From the NCBI GenBank assembly GCA_900316575.1, contig ONDJ01000009.1, positions 62,001 to 126,000 on the forward strand: a stretch of 64,000 nt of DNA, given 5' to 3'. The notes beneath the pieces were generated by a model that searched no databases, was not told the origin of the DNA, and worked only from the letters and a program-made list of their open reading frames with translations. The translations under genes were made by a program, and so were the position numbers. The DNA is from an uncultured Prevotellaceae bacterium (GTDB lineage Bacteria > Bacteroidota > Bacteroidia > Bacteroidales > Bacteroidaceae). Positions 7,567-19,973 of the stretch are shown one piece after another (position 1 is the stretch's first letter; each line of letters opens with the position of its first letter).

Positions 7567-8578
7567 TTTGGGGCCACGCCCATTGCTACTCGCACCTATG
7601 GAGGACGTAACCGACATAGGGTTTCGCCTTTTGTGTCGCAGACTGGGAGCCGCCATGGTCTATAGCGAATTTGTGGCTGCCGATGCCCTGGTGCGCATGA
7701 TAAAACCTTCATTAGCCAAGCTCCGCATTTGCGAAGAAGAACGCCCCGTAGCAATACAGATCTACGGCAAAGACCCTATAGCCATGGCCGATGCCGCCCA
7801 GATCGTTTATGAGCAAGCGCATCCCGATGTGCTTGACATCAACTTTGGCTGCCCCGTCAAACGTGTGGCAGGAAAAGGAGCTGGAGCCGGATTGTTGCAA
7901 AACGTACCGTTGCTACTAGAGATAGCCCAGCGTGTGGTGCAGGCTGTGCCCATCCCCGTCACCGCAAAAACTCGATTAGGGTGGGACAAGAACAATCTTA
8001 TCATACCATCCCTCGCCCGCCAACTTCAAGACACGGGCATCGCCGCACTTACCATTCACGGACGAACACGGTCGCAAATGTACACCGGGCAAGCCGACTG
8101 GTCACTCATCGGACAAGTAAAAGCCGACCCCAACATAAATATCCCCATCATTGGCAACGGCGACATCGACAGTCCGCTTTCAGCCCAACAAGCATTTGAA
8201 AACTACGGCGTTGATGCCGTAATGATAGGCAGAGCAACCTTTGGTCGTCCATGGATTTTTCAGGAAATAAAGAATGCAGAAACCACCAACGCTCCTGCAC
8301 TCACGGCTGACCAAAAACTTGACATTCTCAAGCAACAAGTCTTAGAAAGCATCAACCGAATAGACGAAAAGCGTGGCATACTCCACATACGTCGCCACCT
8401 CGCAGCAACTCCCCTTTTCAAGGGCATACCCGACTTTCGCCAAAAACGCATTGCTATCCTCCGCGCCGAAACGTGCGACGAACTCTTCCACTTGCTTGAA
8501 GAAACACGCCCCCTCGTCAAAGAGCACCAAGCTTTTCTCACAGCTTCCACAAACGAAAAATGTGGAAAACAGATTTGA
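7547..8578 (+). CDS. dusB: tRNA-dihydrouridine synthase (DusB-type)
   Basis: 343 residues. It reduces uridines in the tRNA D-loop using FMN and NADPH. Seen motifs: LLLAPMEDVTDIGFR at the N-terminus (FMN-binding barrel start), INFGCPVKRV near residue 98-107 with the catalytic Cys, TAKTRLGW, HGRTRSQMYTG, GNGDIDS and MIGRATFGRPWIF (FMN phosphate site). The best fit is the DusB/nifR3 branch. It is the last gene of the ribF-CPBP-dusB unit; having an FMN enzyme next to the FMN-forming RibF is suggestive but may be chance. Confidence 0.92.
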   Translation: MKIGTIDLGPRPLLLAPMEDVTDIGFRLLCRRLGAAMVYSEFVAADALVRMIKPSLAKLRICEEERPVAIQIYGKDPIAMADAAQIVYEQAHPDVLDINFGCPVKRVAGKGAGAGLLQNVPLLLEIAQRVVQAVPIPVTAKTRLGWDKNNLIIPSLARQLQDTGIAALTIHGRTRSQMYTGQADWSLIGQVKADPNINIPIIGNGDIDSPLSAQQAFENYGVDAVMIGRATFGRPWIFQEIKNAETTNAPALTADQKLDILKQQVLESINRIDEKRGILHIRRHLAATPLFKGIPDFRQKRIAILRAETCDELFHLLEETRPLVKEHQAFLTASTNEKCGKQI

Positions 8579-8659
8579 CAATGCGCAAAAAGAGGATCCA
8601 CTAAGATAGAAAAAGGGAAAAGAAACAAAGCACACACTTGCGGTTTAACTGAAAAAGAG

Positions 8660-8667
8660 TACTTTTG
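8660..8667 (+). promoter_or_regulatory. -7 promoter element for the glycogen operon
   Basis: TACTTTTG matches TAnnTTTG and lies 27 bases before the ATG at 8695. The -33 region (TTGC/TTTA) is weak. Confidence 0.5.
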
Positions 8668-8694
8668 CGCCCAAAAGCAAAAACGGCAGGGCCT

Positions 8695-10350
8695 ATGACC
8701 GCAAAAACCTATCAGCCCGACTTTGTTTTTCAAACAAGTTGGGAAGTGTGCAACAAAGTGGGCGGCATCTATACGGTGCTTTCTTCGATAGCCAAAACTT
8801 TGAGCACAAAACTCCAAGCCGACTCGCTCTGTTTCATCGGGCCAGACATTTGGCAAGAAAAGCCCTCACCCTATTTCACCCAAGACGACACACTATTACC
8901 ACATTGGCGCCAAGAAGCTTCCAAAGCAGGCATCAAAGTGCGCATAGGACGTTGGCGCGTGCCAGGCGAACCTATTGCCGTCCTTGTAGATTTCACACCG
9001 TATTATATTATAAAGGATCAGCTCTACGGACTGGCATGGGAAAACTTCAGCGTAGATTCGCTCCATGCCTACGGCGACTACGATGAAGCGTCAATGTTCA
9101 GCTACGCCGCTGGTAAGTTTGTAGAGACTATCGTGCGCGAATTTCTACAAGAAAAGCGCATCGTATATCAAGCCCACGAATGGATGAGCGGCTTGGGAAT
9201 GCTCTTCTTAAAAAACAGCCTGCCCAACGTAGCAACCGTCTTTACCACCCATGCCACAAGCATAGGACGAAGCATCACAGGCAACAACAAGCAACTCTAT
9301 ACATTCTTCTCAGGATACAACGGCGACCAAATGGCGCGCGAGCTCAACATGGAAGCCAAGCACAGCATAGAAAAGCAAAGTGCACACAGAGCCGATTGCT
9401 TCACAACCGTAAGCACCTTCACAGCCAACGAATGTACACAGCTCTTGGAAAAGACACCCGACGCCGTCCTGCCCAATGGCTTTGAAGCCGACTTCGTGCC
9501 TTCAGGACCTGCCTACAATAAGATACGTCGCGAAGCACGCAAAGCCTTTTTCCAAGTAGCCGAAGCCCTTACAGGAGCCCCTTGTCCCGACGACACCTTG
9601 GTGCTATCCACCAGCGGACGCAACGATTTCCGCTGCAAAGGCTTCGACGTATATCTCGAAAGCATGGCACGCCTGAACGCCCAACTCAAGCAGCAAGGAA
9701 AAACCAGCACAAAAGTTCTTGCTCTTATAGAAGTACCCTGCTGGTGCGACGGGCCACGCGAAGACTTGCTCAAAGCACTTCAAGAAAATAATCGGCGAGG
9801 ACTGCCAGAGCCCAACTTGACACACCATTTGATCAACCCCAACGAAGATCGCATCCTTTCTCTCATCAAGCAACTCGGCCTAAGCAACGCCGTTGAAGAC
9901 CCTGTCAAAGTATTGCTCGTTCCCTGCTACTTGGAAGGAGCCGATGGATTGTTTAACAAACCATACTACAATCTCCTGGCAGCCAGCGACCTTTGTATTT
10001 ACCCCTCATACTATGAACCCTGGGGCTACACACCACACGAGGCCGTAGCTTTCCACATTCCTTGTATAACAACCGACCTCTCAGGTTTCGGGCAATGGGT
10101 GAACCAAACGTTGGGACACCAAGGAACAATAGACGACGGCGTAATGGTGCTCCATCGCGATGACGAAAACTTTGACGAAGTTTGCAACTGCATTTGCAAA
10201 GCCATTCACACCTACAACGCCATGCCTTCAACGCAAAGGACAGCCATACGCCGCAAGGCCACAGCACTCGCTCACAAAGCCGACTGGAAACACTTTGTGC
10301 GCCACTATCTCGAAGCCTACAACATAGCAATCAACAAAACACAATCATAA
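8695..10350 (+). CDS. Glycogen synthase, GT3 (eukaryotic-type) family
   Basis: 551 residues. It resembles the animal/fungal GYS family instead of the bacterial ADP-glucose GlgA: FQTSWEVCNKVGGIYTVLSS at residues 11-30, HEWMSG, TTHATSIGRSI, VSTFTANEC, and near the C-terminus the retaining glycosyltransferase motif YEPWGYTPHEAVAFHIP with the E-x7-E pair. GT3 enzymes normally elongate alpha-1,4-glucan with UDP-glucose. The ATG at 8695 is preferred to TTG 8665 because a -7 promoter motif at 8660-8667 overlaps that TTG. The phosphorylase starts three bases after its stop, so synthesis and breakdown are co-transcribed. No branching enzyme is in the window. Confidence 0.9.
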   Translation: MTAKTYQPDFVFQTSWEVCNKVGGIYTVLSSIAKTLSTKLQADSLCFIGPDIWQEKPSPYFTQDDTLLPHWRQEASKAGIKVRIGRWRVPGEPIAVLVDFTPYYIIKDQLYGLAWENFSVDSLHAYGDYDEASMFSYAAGKFVETIVREFLQEKRIVYQAHEWMSGLGMLFLKNSLPNVATVFTTHATSIGRSITGNNKQLYTFFSGYNGDQMARELNMEAKHSIEKQSAHRADCFTTVSTFTANECTQLLEKTPDAVLPNGFEADFVPSGPAYNKIRREARKAFFQVAEALTGAPCPDDTLVLSTSGRNDFRCKGFDVYLESMARLNAQLKQQGKTSTKVLALIEVPCWCDGPREDLLKALQENNRRGLPEPNLTHHLINPNEDRILSLIKQLGLSNAVEDPVKVLLVPCYLEGADGLFNKPYYNLLAASDLCIYPSYYEPWGYTPHEAVAFHIPCITTDLSGFGQWVNQTLGHQGTIDDGVMVLHRDDENFDEVCNCICKAIHTYNAMPSTQRTAIRRKATALAHKADWKHFVRHYLEAYNIAINKTQS

Positions 10351-10353
10351 ACA

Positions 10354-12912
10354 ATGAAAGTAAAAAGCAGTTACTCCAACCAGCCTAACTGGAACACCAT
10401 TACTGTCAAGTCGCACATCCCAGCGAAGTTGCAAAAACTTGACGAATTGGCACACAACCTTTGGGGATCGTGGAACCAACCCTGTCGTGACCTCTTCAAG
10501 AGTCTTGACCCCGAACTACATCGTGAAGTAAACCGCAATCCTGTAGAACTCCTCTATCGCATGGACTACGATGCGCTCAAGGAGGCCAGCGAAGACCCTG
10601 AAGTCATTGCTCGCATGGACAAGGCCTACAGCGAATTCCGCAAATACATGGATGTAGAACCCGACAAGAGCCGCCCCAGTGTAGCATACTTCTGTATGGA
10701 ATATGGTATGCACCACTGCCTCAAGATATATAGCGGTGGCCTTGGCATCTTGGCTGGCGACTACATGAAAGAAGCCAGCGACAGCAATGTTGACATGTGC
10801 GGCATCGGCCTGCTCTATCGCTATGGATACTTCACACAAAGCCTCTCCATGGACGGACAGCAGATTGCAAACTACGAGCCCCAAGACTTCGACCGTATTC
10901 CTATCGTTCGCGAACTCGACGAAAACGGCAACCAAGTCTTCGTTGAAGTACCTTTCCCAGGGCGTACAGTTCATGTTGCAGTCTTTCGTGTAAACGTAGG
11001 TCGCGTGAAGCTCTATCTCATGGACACCGACAATATGTATAACGAGGAAGGCGACCGCAATATCACCCATGCCCTTTACGGCGGCGATTGGGAAAACCGC
11101 ATCAAACAAGAATATCTGCTCGGCATTGGAGGTATGCTGATGCTCAAGAAACTTGGCATCAAAAAAGACATCTACCATTGCAACGAAGGCCACGCAGCTC
11201 TTTGCAATGTTCAACGCCTGTGCGACTACGTAGAAAGCGGTCTCAACTTCGACGAGGCTTTAGAACTTGTGCGCGCTTCATCGCTCTACACCGTGCATAC
11301 CCCCGTTCCAGCCGGCCACGACTATTTTGAAGAAGGCCTCTTCGCTCGCTACCTTGGCGGATATCAAGACCGCTTGGGCATTTCGTGGGACGACTTCATG
11401 GGACTGGGACGTACCAACCCCGACGACAAAGGCGAAAAGTTCTGCATGAGCACCTTCTGCTGCAAAACTTGCCAAGAAGTAAACGGCGTGAGCTATCTCC
11501 ACCAAAATGTCAGCCGCGACATGTTCGCCAACATTTGGCCCGGCTACTATCCCAAAGAAAGCCATGTAGGCTATGTCACCAACGGTGTACACCTCCCCAC
11601 ATGGTGCTCCAAGGAATTTATGGCCGTCTATAAGAAACACTTTGGCAAGAACTTCCTCAGCGATCAAAGCAACGAAAAGATTTGGGAAGCCATCTACAAC
11701 GTGCCCGACGCAGAGGTATGGAAAGCCCGCACGGCACTCAAAGAGAAATTGGCTCGCTTCATTCGTGCCCGCTTCCGCGAAGCTTGGCTCAAAAACCAAG
11801 GCGACCCCTCTCGCGTGGTTTCTCTGCTTGACAAGATCAACCCCAATGCCCTCATCATAGGCTTCGCACGTCGTTTCGCCACCTACAAGCGTGCACACCT
11901 GCTCTTCAGCGACCTCGACCGCTTGGCCAAGATAGTCAACAACCCCGACTATCCCGTTCAGTTCATCTTTGCAGGAAAAGCTCACCCCGCCGACGGTGCT
12001 GGCCAAGGACTCATCAAGCGCATCTACGAAATCTCGCAGCGCCCAGAGTTCCTCGGAAAAATCATTTTCCTCGAAAACTACGACATACAGCTTGCACGTC
12101 GCCTTGTCAGCGGTGTTGACATTTGGATGAACACACCCACACGTCCCCTCGAAGCCAGCGGCACCAGTGGTGAGAAAGCATTGATGAATGGTGTTGTAAA
12201 CCTCAGTGTGCTTGATGGCTGGTGGTACGAAGGCTACCGCGAAGGAGCTGGCTGGGCACTCACCGACAAACGCACCTATCAGAACCAAGACTTCCAAGAC
12301 AAGCTCGATGCCAGCACCATCTACTCCATGCTTGAACAGGAAATCATTCCACTTTACTACGCTCGTGGCACAAAAGGATACAGCGAAGGCTGGGTGCGCG
12401 TGGTGAAGAACAGCATCGCACAGATTGCTCCACACTACACCATGAAGCGTCAGCTCGACGACTACTACGAACGCTTCTACACCCCATTGGCTGAACGCTT
12501 CCGTCTCATTAGTTCCGAGAATGGCAAAATCGCTCGCGACATTGCAGCCTGGAAAGAAGAAGTGGCTGAGAAGTGGGACAGCATCCGTGTGGTAAGCACC
12601 GAAGTGAGCGAAAACATTCAAGAAAGCACCATCGTCAGCGGCACAGAATTCACCGTGAAGCACGTCATTGACGAAGTTGGCTTGAACGACGCTGTGGGTA
12701 TCGACCTCGTAGTGGTCAGCACCATGAACGGACAGGATCAGCTCTACAAAGTTTTCCCCATGAACCTTGTGAGCCGCGAAGGTTCGCTCCACACGTTCGA
12801 ATGTACACTGGCCATGGACTTGGCAGGCACCTTCCGTGTGGCATACCGCATGTATCCCAAGCACACTCACTTGCCCCATCGTCAGGACTTTGCCTACGTG
12901 CGTTGGTTCTAA
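10354..12912 (+). CDS. glgP: Alpha-glucan (glycogen) phosphorylase, short DUF3417-type
   Basis: 852 residues, the archaeal/bacterial short type that differs from classic E. coli GlgP. It releases glucose-1-phosphate from glycogen using pyridoxal phosphate. The N-terminal DUF3417-like region ([11 protein letters not shown]) is followed by [24 protein letters not shown], and HCNEGHAAL. The cofactor lysine is in [14 protein letters not shown] near residue 600, where the block SGTS-x2-K is diagnostic. The last 130 residues appear beta-rich, an extra C-terminal region I cannot name. It directly follows the glycogen synthase. Confidence 0.92.
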   Translation: MKVKSSYSNQPNWNTITVKSHIPAKLQKLDELAHNLWGSWNQPCRDLFKSLDPELHREVNRNPVELLYRMDYDALKEASEDPEVIARMDKAYSEFRKYMDVEPDKSRPSVAYFCMEYGMHHCLKIYSGGLGILAGDYMKEASDSNVDMCGIGLLYRYGYFTQSLSMDGQQIANYEPQDFDRIPIVRELDENGNQVFVEVPFPGRTVHVAVFRVNVGRVKLYLMDTDNMYNEEGDRNITHALYGGDWENRIKQEYLLGIGGMLMLKKLGIKKDIYHCNEGHAALCNVQRLCDYVESGLNFDEALELVRASSLYTVHTPVPAGHDYFEEGLFARYLGGYQDRLGISWDDFMGLGRTNPDDKGEKFCMSTFCCKTCQEVNGVSYLHQNVSRDMFANIWPGYYPKESHVGYVTNGVHLPTWCSKEFMAVYKKHFGKNFLSDQSNEKIWEAIYNVPDAEVWKARTALKEKLARFIRARFREAWLKNQGDPSRVVSLLDKINPNALIIGFARRFATYKRAHLLFSDLDRLAKIVNNPDYPVQFIFAGKAHPADGAGQGLIKRIYEISQRPEFLGKIIFLENYDIQLARRLVSGVDIWMNTPTRPLEASGTSGEKALMNGVVNLSVLDGWWYEGYREGAGWALTDKRTYQNQDFQDKLDASTIYSMLEQEIIPLYYARGTKGYSEGWVRVVKNSIAQIAPHYTMKRQLDDYYERFYTPLAERFRLISSENGKIARDIAAWKEEVAEKWDSIRVVSTEVSENIQESTIVSGTEFTVKHVIDEVGLNDAVGIDLVVVSTMNGQDQLYKVFPMNLVSREGSLHTFECTLAMDLAGTFRVAYRMYPKHTHLPHRQDFAYVRWF

Positions 12913-12914
12913 AA

Positions 12915-12998
12915 CGTTAACTTAAAGTTTAGAGTTTATAGTTTAGAGGTTAAAGCCCGCCACATCTTTGACCCCTAAACCATAAACTCTAATCTTTC
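12915..12998. repeat. Intergenic A+T-rich inverted repeat, family B
   Basis: AAGTTTAGAGTTTATAGTTT and GAGGTTAAAG words on the left, core cccgccacatc, then ACCCCTAAACCATAAACTC on the right. The arms are near-perfect reverse complements. It lies between glgP and the transporter. Confidence 0.65.
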
Positions 12999-13003
12999 TT
13001 CTT

Positions 13004-14299
13004 ATGGATATGATAAAGAAAACAAAAAGCATATCGCCGTGGGCGTGGGTGCCTACGCTCTACATGGCAGAAGGCCTGCCCTACGTCATTGTGATGACAG
13101 TGGCTGTGGTGTTATTCAAGAACTTAGGATTGAGTAACACCGACGTGGCTCTCTACACCTCGTGGCTCTATCTGCCGTGGGTAATCAAACCGTTCTGGAG
13201 CCCAATCGTTGATGTGCTGAAGACCAAACGCTGGTGGATTGTTGCCATGCAGCTTATCGTTGGCGCATCCATGGCTGGCGTAGCCATGACTATTCCCACC
13301 GACGGTGTGATACGCTACTGCCTTGCCTTCTTCTGGCTCATGGCTTTCAGCAGTGCTACGCACGACATTGCCGCCGACGGCTACTACATGATAGAGCTCG
13401 ACGAAAACCAGCAATCCCTTTTCGTTGGCATTCGCAGTACGTTCTATCGCATTGCCACACTTGTGGGGCAAGGTGCTATCGTTGCTTTGGGTGGCTGGCT
13501 TGAAGTTGTTTTCAAGGCTCCCGCAAAAGCATGGACCTACACGTTTTTTGCTGTCAGTGCCCTGTTCTTGCTGATTTGCCTTTACCACGCTTTCATCCTC
13601 CCCGACCCCGAAAAACTTGACGGCACAGCTGAAACCCGTCAGCTTAAAAGTTTGAAAGAAGTATTGAGCGACATCGGTGGCACATTTGTCAGCTTCTTCA
13701 GCAAAAAGGGCATCATTGTGGCTCTCGCCTTTATGTTGCTCTATCGTTTGCCCGAGGCTTTGCTCGTGAAAATCTGTCCGCTATTCTTGCTTGACCCCTT
13801 TGAAAAAGGCGGCTTAGGGCTTTCCACACTCGACCTGGGCTTTGCGCAAGGCACTGTGGGGGTTATTGGTCTCACCTTGGGCGGCATTTTGGGTGGTATC
13901 GTTGTTGCCATGCATGGTTTCAAGCGTTGGCTGTGGCCCATGGTGCTCAGCATCACGTTGCCCGACGTTGTCTATATTTTCTTGGCATATTTCCAGCCCG
14001 AAGGCCTTTGGATTGCCAGTGCTTGCATCGGTATTGAGCAGTTTGGTTACGGCTTTGGCTTCACCGCCTACATGCTCTATATGCTCTATTTCGCTCGCGG
14101 TCAATACCAAACGGCTCACTATGCGTTCTGCACCGGTTTTATGGCATTGAGCATGATGCTCCCAGGCATGGTTTCGGGCTGGCTGCAAGAGCACCTAAAC
14201 TACCTCAACTTCTTCATCCTGGCTATGGCACTGACGCTTGTCACCTTTGTCGTTACAGCCTTGATTAAGGTTGACCCCGAGTTTGGGAAAAAGAAATAA
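13004..14299 (+). CDS. AmpG-like MFS transporter
   Basis: 431 residues with about twelve hydrophobic segments. The N-terminus (PWAWVPTLYMAEGLPY, then LPWVIKPFWSP) and SSATHDIAADGYY resemble AmpG/SLC33-type major-facilitator permeases; E. coli AmpG imports anhydro-muropeptides during cell-wall recycling. The substrate here cannot be assigned from sequence, and the location after the glycogen genes would also allow a sugar. ATG 13004 follows the family B repeat. The rnpB gene begins about 25 bases after the stop, so readthrough into it is possible. Confidence 0.8.
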   Translation: MDMIKKTKSISPWAWVPTLYMAEGLPYVIVMTVAVVLFKNLGLSNTDVALYTSWLYLPWVIKPFWSPIVDVLKTKRWWIVAMQLIVGASMAGVAMTIPTDGVIRYCLAFFWLMAFSSATHDIAADGYYMIELDENQQSLFVGIRSTFYRIATLVGQGAIVALGGWLEVVFKAPAKAWTYTFFAVSALFLLICLYHAFILPDPEKLDGTAETRQLKSLKEVLSDIGGTFVSFFSKKGIIVALAFMLLYRLPEALLVKICPLFLLDPFEKGGLGLSTLDLGFAQGTVGVIGLTLGGILGGIVVAMHGFKRWLWPMVLSITLPDVVYIFLAYFQPEGLWIASACIGIEQFGYGFGFTAYMLYMLYFARGQYQTAHYAFCTGFMALSMMLPGMVSGWLQEHLNYLNFFILAMALTLVTFVVTALIKVDPEFGKKK

Positions 14300-14324
14300 G
14301 CTTCAAGTTCTTTCACAATTTTAT

Positions 14325-14741
14325 AGGAAATCAGCCAGGGCGGTCTGTCGCTTGCGTCCTCCTCATAGCGACGTAAGAGGAAAGTCCGGGCAGCATAGGG
14401 CACTCCGCTTCCTAACGGGAAGGGGCTCGCAAGGGTCGGTCGGTGCAGAAGAAAACAACCGCCGCTCTCCCCATGGTGGAGCGGTAAGGGTGAGAAGGTG
14501 GGGTAAGAGCCCACCAGCCGAGCGGTGACGCATCGGGCTGTGCACCCCGGAGGCTGAAAGTTCGCGTAAACCAGCGCACATAGAGGGCGGCCCGCCCCAG
14601 TCCGCAAGGCGCGTTGGAGGGTAGAACGATAGAGACGTGTGGCGACACACGCCGTAGATAAATGACAGACACCGCTGCGCCATAGCGCTCCGCGCAGACC
14701 AGCGGCACAAAACCCGGCTTACAGCCCCGACTGGTTTCCTC
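14325..14741 (+). ncRNA. rnpB: RNase P RNA, bacterial type A
   Basis: The catalytic RNA that matures tRNA 5' ends. The P4 strand GAGGAAAGTCCGGGC is at 14377-14391 and its partner ACAAAACCCGGCTTAC is at about 14706-14721. The 5' end (aggaaatcag) pairs with the 3' end (ctggtttcct) to make P1 with one G-U pair. Purine-rich joining regions and a variable middle with several GC hairpins fit the type A architecture, and the length of about 417 bases is normal. No TAnnTTTG was found right upstream, so it may be read from the transporter's promoter. The P1 3' strand ends seven bases from a group II intron remnant. Confidence 0.93.
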
Positions 14742-14747
14742 TTTTCA

Positions 14748-14850
14748 ATCAAGTAGGAGGTAAACACTCATCGTGGTGTTTATCTCCTACATTCATGATT
14801 ATTGACCTCTCACACCACCGTTCGTACCGTTCGGCATACGGCGGTTCCTA
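14748..14850 (-). mobile_element. Group II intron remnant, domains V-VI (3' end)
   Basis: Read on the minus strand, 14848 down to 14808 gives ACCGCCGT, a short distal hairpin, and ACGGTGGT: an eight-base-pair domain V stem with one G-U pair. It is followed by GTGTGAGAGG, then by a domain VI hairpin (15-bp stem at 14753-14767/14776-14790) ending CTCCTACTTGAT, the usual group II 3' end with a final AY. No reverse transcriptase or 5' domains are present; the ATPase gene follows at once. The insertion boundary lies beside the rnpB 3' end. The hairpin could also act as the rnpB terminator. Confidence 0.7.
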
Positions 14851-14881
14851 CTTTGGATGCCATTCAATATATATAAGACTT

Positions 14882-14909
14882 ACACCCTATGTACTCACAA
14901 TAGGGGTGT
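14882..14909 (-). terminator. Hairpin across the ATPase stop codon
   Basis: ACACCCTAT and ATAGGGGTGT pair with about nine bases of loop. The stem overlaps the last codons of the gene, and no clear U-run follows, so terminator function is only possible. Confidence 0.35.
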
Positions 14910-16286
14910 CATGTAAAGCGGGAGATAGGTGATACCATCCTCTACTTTATAGTCAGCTGCATGCAAAATAGTAGGAGTGGTCATATACTCTCCAAACTTA
15001 TTCATACACTTCCTTAGGGAAGATAAAGTGTAGTTCTTGCCGCTTTTGACCTCTATTGGACGGACATTATGACGACTAGTCACTTTGTCCTTTTGAAGCA
15101 AAAAGTCTATTTCCATTCGTTCCTCTGCTTTCTCTGACGATTTACTATAGAAAAAGAGCTTGTTGCCGCTGGCTGTCAGCATTTGGGCCACGACATTCTC
15201 AATGAGCATACCCTCGTTTACTTCTAGCTTTCCAAAAAGCAGTTTCTGGTAAATCTCAGACGAAACGATGCCTCTTTCATCGAAAGCATGGCTAATTAAC
15301 AAGCCCGTATCGTTCATATAACATTTCAATGTCGTACGATCTTCGTTCATCTTCAGCCCGATATTCGGCTCTGTTGAATTGTAGCAGATGTTAACAACCC
15401 TTGCGTCCTTCTGCCAGAAAAATGCATCATCCCAATCACGGTATTTCGCACCTGGTTTCAGGGCTGACAACCGAAACTTCTTTTCGTGTTTGGAGAGCTG
15501 AGGCGGAATCTGGTCGAAGATAGACACCACCTTGTCTGCTATCTCACCTGCATAGTTGAAGATATCATTACGATAGATAGCCAATACATCGCGCTTTGCT
15601 GCATCTACGGCATCAAAGTCTTTGGTCCCAACATACTTTTTGACGGCTTGTGGCATTCCTCCAACTATCATATAGAGACGGAAAGCATCCATTGCCTGAC
15701 GATGAAAAGCCTGTCCCATCGGCTTTTTCTCTGCAAACATTTTTTTTATCAAGTCCATCAGCATGTCATTACCTGTAGCCCAAAGAAGCTCTTCAAAATC
15801 GATCGGGTGCATCTGAATAGAACGTTTTTCCGATGGGAGCACGATGCCTTGTGTGTTCTTTTTGATACTTACCAAAGATCCCGTCTCAATGTAATCATAC
15901 CTTCTGTCGGCCACCAGAAACTTGATGGCTGCTCTCGCTCTAGGGTACAACTGAATCTCATCAAGGATAATGAGCGACTTGCGCTCATGGAGCCTTACTT
16001 TATAGTGTTGGCTCAGATAGAGGAATAATGTATCGAGGTCTTCCAGATAAAGGTCGAACCAATCTCTGACCATCTGTGGAGCTTTGTTGAAGTCAATGAG
16101 GATGTATGACTCATACTCATTCTTGGCAAATTTCTCTACGATATAACTCTTTCCGATGCGTCGCGCTCCTTCTACGAGTAGTGCCACCTCACCATTTCTT
16201 TTCTCTTTCCAATCACGGAGTTGCTGATATATTTTACGCTTCAGAATGATATTGTTCGCACCTTTTCGAGTTTTCTGCGCCTTCAT
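14895..16286 (-). CDS. AAA+ ATPase with DUF4143-type C-terminus
   Basis: 463 residues. Walker A is GARRIGKSYI near residue 40, Walker B is SLIILDEIQLYP near residue 106, and the sensor region reads ETGSLVSI. The C-terminal portion (IEVKSGKNYTLSSL with upstream MEIDFLL) has the PD-(D/E)xK-like arrangement D...E-x-K seen in DUF4143 proteins. These are abundant in Bacteroidetes and archaea and are of unknown function. The gene appears more A+T-rich than its neighbours and sits between a group II intron remnant and a repeat module, so recent arrival is plausible. Confidence 0.85.
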   Translation of the reverse strand: MKAQKTRKGANNIILKRKIYQQLRDWKEKRNGEVALLVEGARRIGKSYIVEKFAKNEYESYILIDFNKAPQMVRDWFDLYLEDLDTLFLYLSQHYKVRLHERKSLIILDEIQLYPRARAAIKFLVADRRYDYIETGSLVSIKKNTQGIVLPSEKRSIQMHPIDFEELLWATGNDMLMDLIKKMFAEKKPMGQAFHRQAMDAFRLYMIVGGMPQAVKKYVGTKDFDAVDAAKRDVLAIYRNDIFNYAGEIADKVVSIFDQIPPQLSKHEKKFRLSALKPGAKYRDWDDAFFWQKDARVVNICYNSTEPNIGLKMNEDRTTLKCYMNDTGLLISHAFDERGIVSSEIYQKLLFGKLEVNEGMLIENVVAQMLTASGNKLFFYSKSSEKAEERMEIDFLLQKDKVTSRHNVRPIEVKSGKNYTLSSLRKCMNKFGEYMTTPTILHAADYKVEDGITYLPLYMTPLL

Positions 16287-16318
16287 ATCTTACACCTTTT
16301 TGAGTTTTTCTGCGATAG
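16259..16318. repeat. Imperfect direct duplication at the ATPase start
   Basis: CACCTTTTCGAGTTTTCTGCG at 16259-16279 recurs with small changes at about 16295-16316. The first copy encodes part of the N-terminal MKAQKTRKGA region; the second is just upstream of the start codon. Confidence 0.55.
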
Positions 16319-16442
16319 GTTCGAGAAAAAAGCACTTTAATTCCTCTTTTAGTTGTGAAGATAGGCAGTGCGAGCGTGATTTAAAAAGCCGCGCTTCGCA
16401 CGATTAAAGGGCAGGCGAGGACGCCTGCGCTCCCAGAAGCGG

Positions 16443-16502
16443 CGGCTCGGCAAAGAAAATGAACAAGTTCCTTTTCTCTGCGCTCGCCTTGCACTATCTT
16501 TG
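16443..16502 (+). repeat. Promoter-bearing repeat module before lacZ
   Basis: GGCTCGGCAAAGAAAATGAAC, AAGTTCCTTTTC, GCTCGCCTTGCAC and the -7 motif TATCTTTG at 16495-16502, closely matching the pair at 4395-4524. The CTTCGCGAAG palindrome is absent here. The lacZ ATG is 29 bases later. Confidence 0.7.
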
Positions 16503-16516
16503 CGGCAGATCACTAA

Positions 16517-19687
<3,171 letters not shown>

Positions 19688-19716
19688 GCGCATAGTCAGC
19701 TTACTTTCTATTACAC

Positions 19717-19751
19717 GCACGGCTTGTTCCATTAGGTGAAACAAGCCGTGC
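19717..19751 (+). terminator. Hairpin after lacZ
   Basis: GCACGGCTTGTT and AACAAGCCGTGC form a perfect 12-bp stem with an 11-base loop. The tract that follows (ttatgcttt) is a weak U-run. Confidence 0.6.
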
Positions 19752-19769
19752 TTATGCTTTATAACAAAT

Positions 19770-19911
19770 ACAAAAGGAACTTCCTCGTTTTCTTTCTTCA
19801 AGATAATTGCTAACTTTGCTTCGCGAAGTTGGCGGCGATTCGGCATAAATAAAGAACAAGTTACTTTGCTCTGTGCTCACCTTGCACAACTTTGCTTCGC
19901 GAAGTTAACCA
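19770..19911 (+). repeat. Diverged tandem pair of promoter-bearing modules
   Basis: Two degraded copies: TAACTTTGCTTCGCGAAGTT at 19811-19830 and AACTTTGCTTCGCGAAGTT at about 19888-19906, 76 bases apart. AAAGAACAAGTTACTTTGC separates them. The palindrome CTTCGCGAAG directly follows each -7-like motif. Confidence 0.6.
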
Positions 19912-19973
19912 GCGTAAGCTTTGCTCAACAGAAGAATACTTCCACCCCCAAAAACTAAAGACCCCAAGAACCC

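Noticed and set aside
10516-11214. 232-codon minus-strand frame
   Set aside because: Antisense to glgP and without motifs.
11278-12879. 533-codon open frame on the minus strand
   Set aside because: It lies fully within glgP on the opposite strand and the translation has no recognisable domain; a shadow of codon bias.
14895-16286. Group II intron reverse transcriptase
   Set aside because: The gene beside the intron remnant encodes an ATPase (Walker A/B) and has no YADD or maturase motifs.
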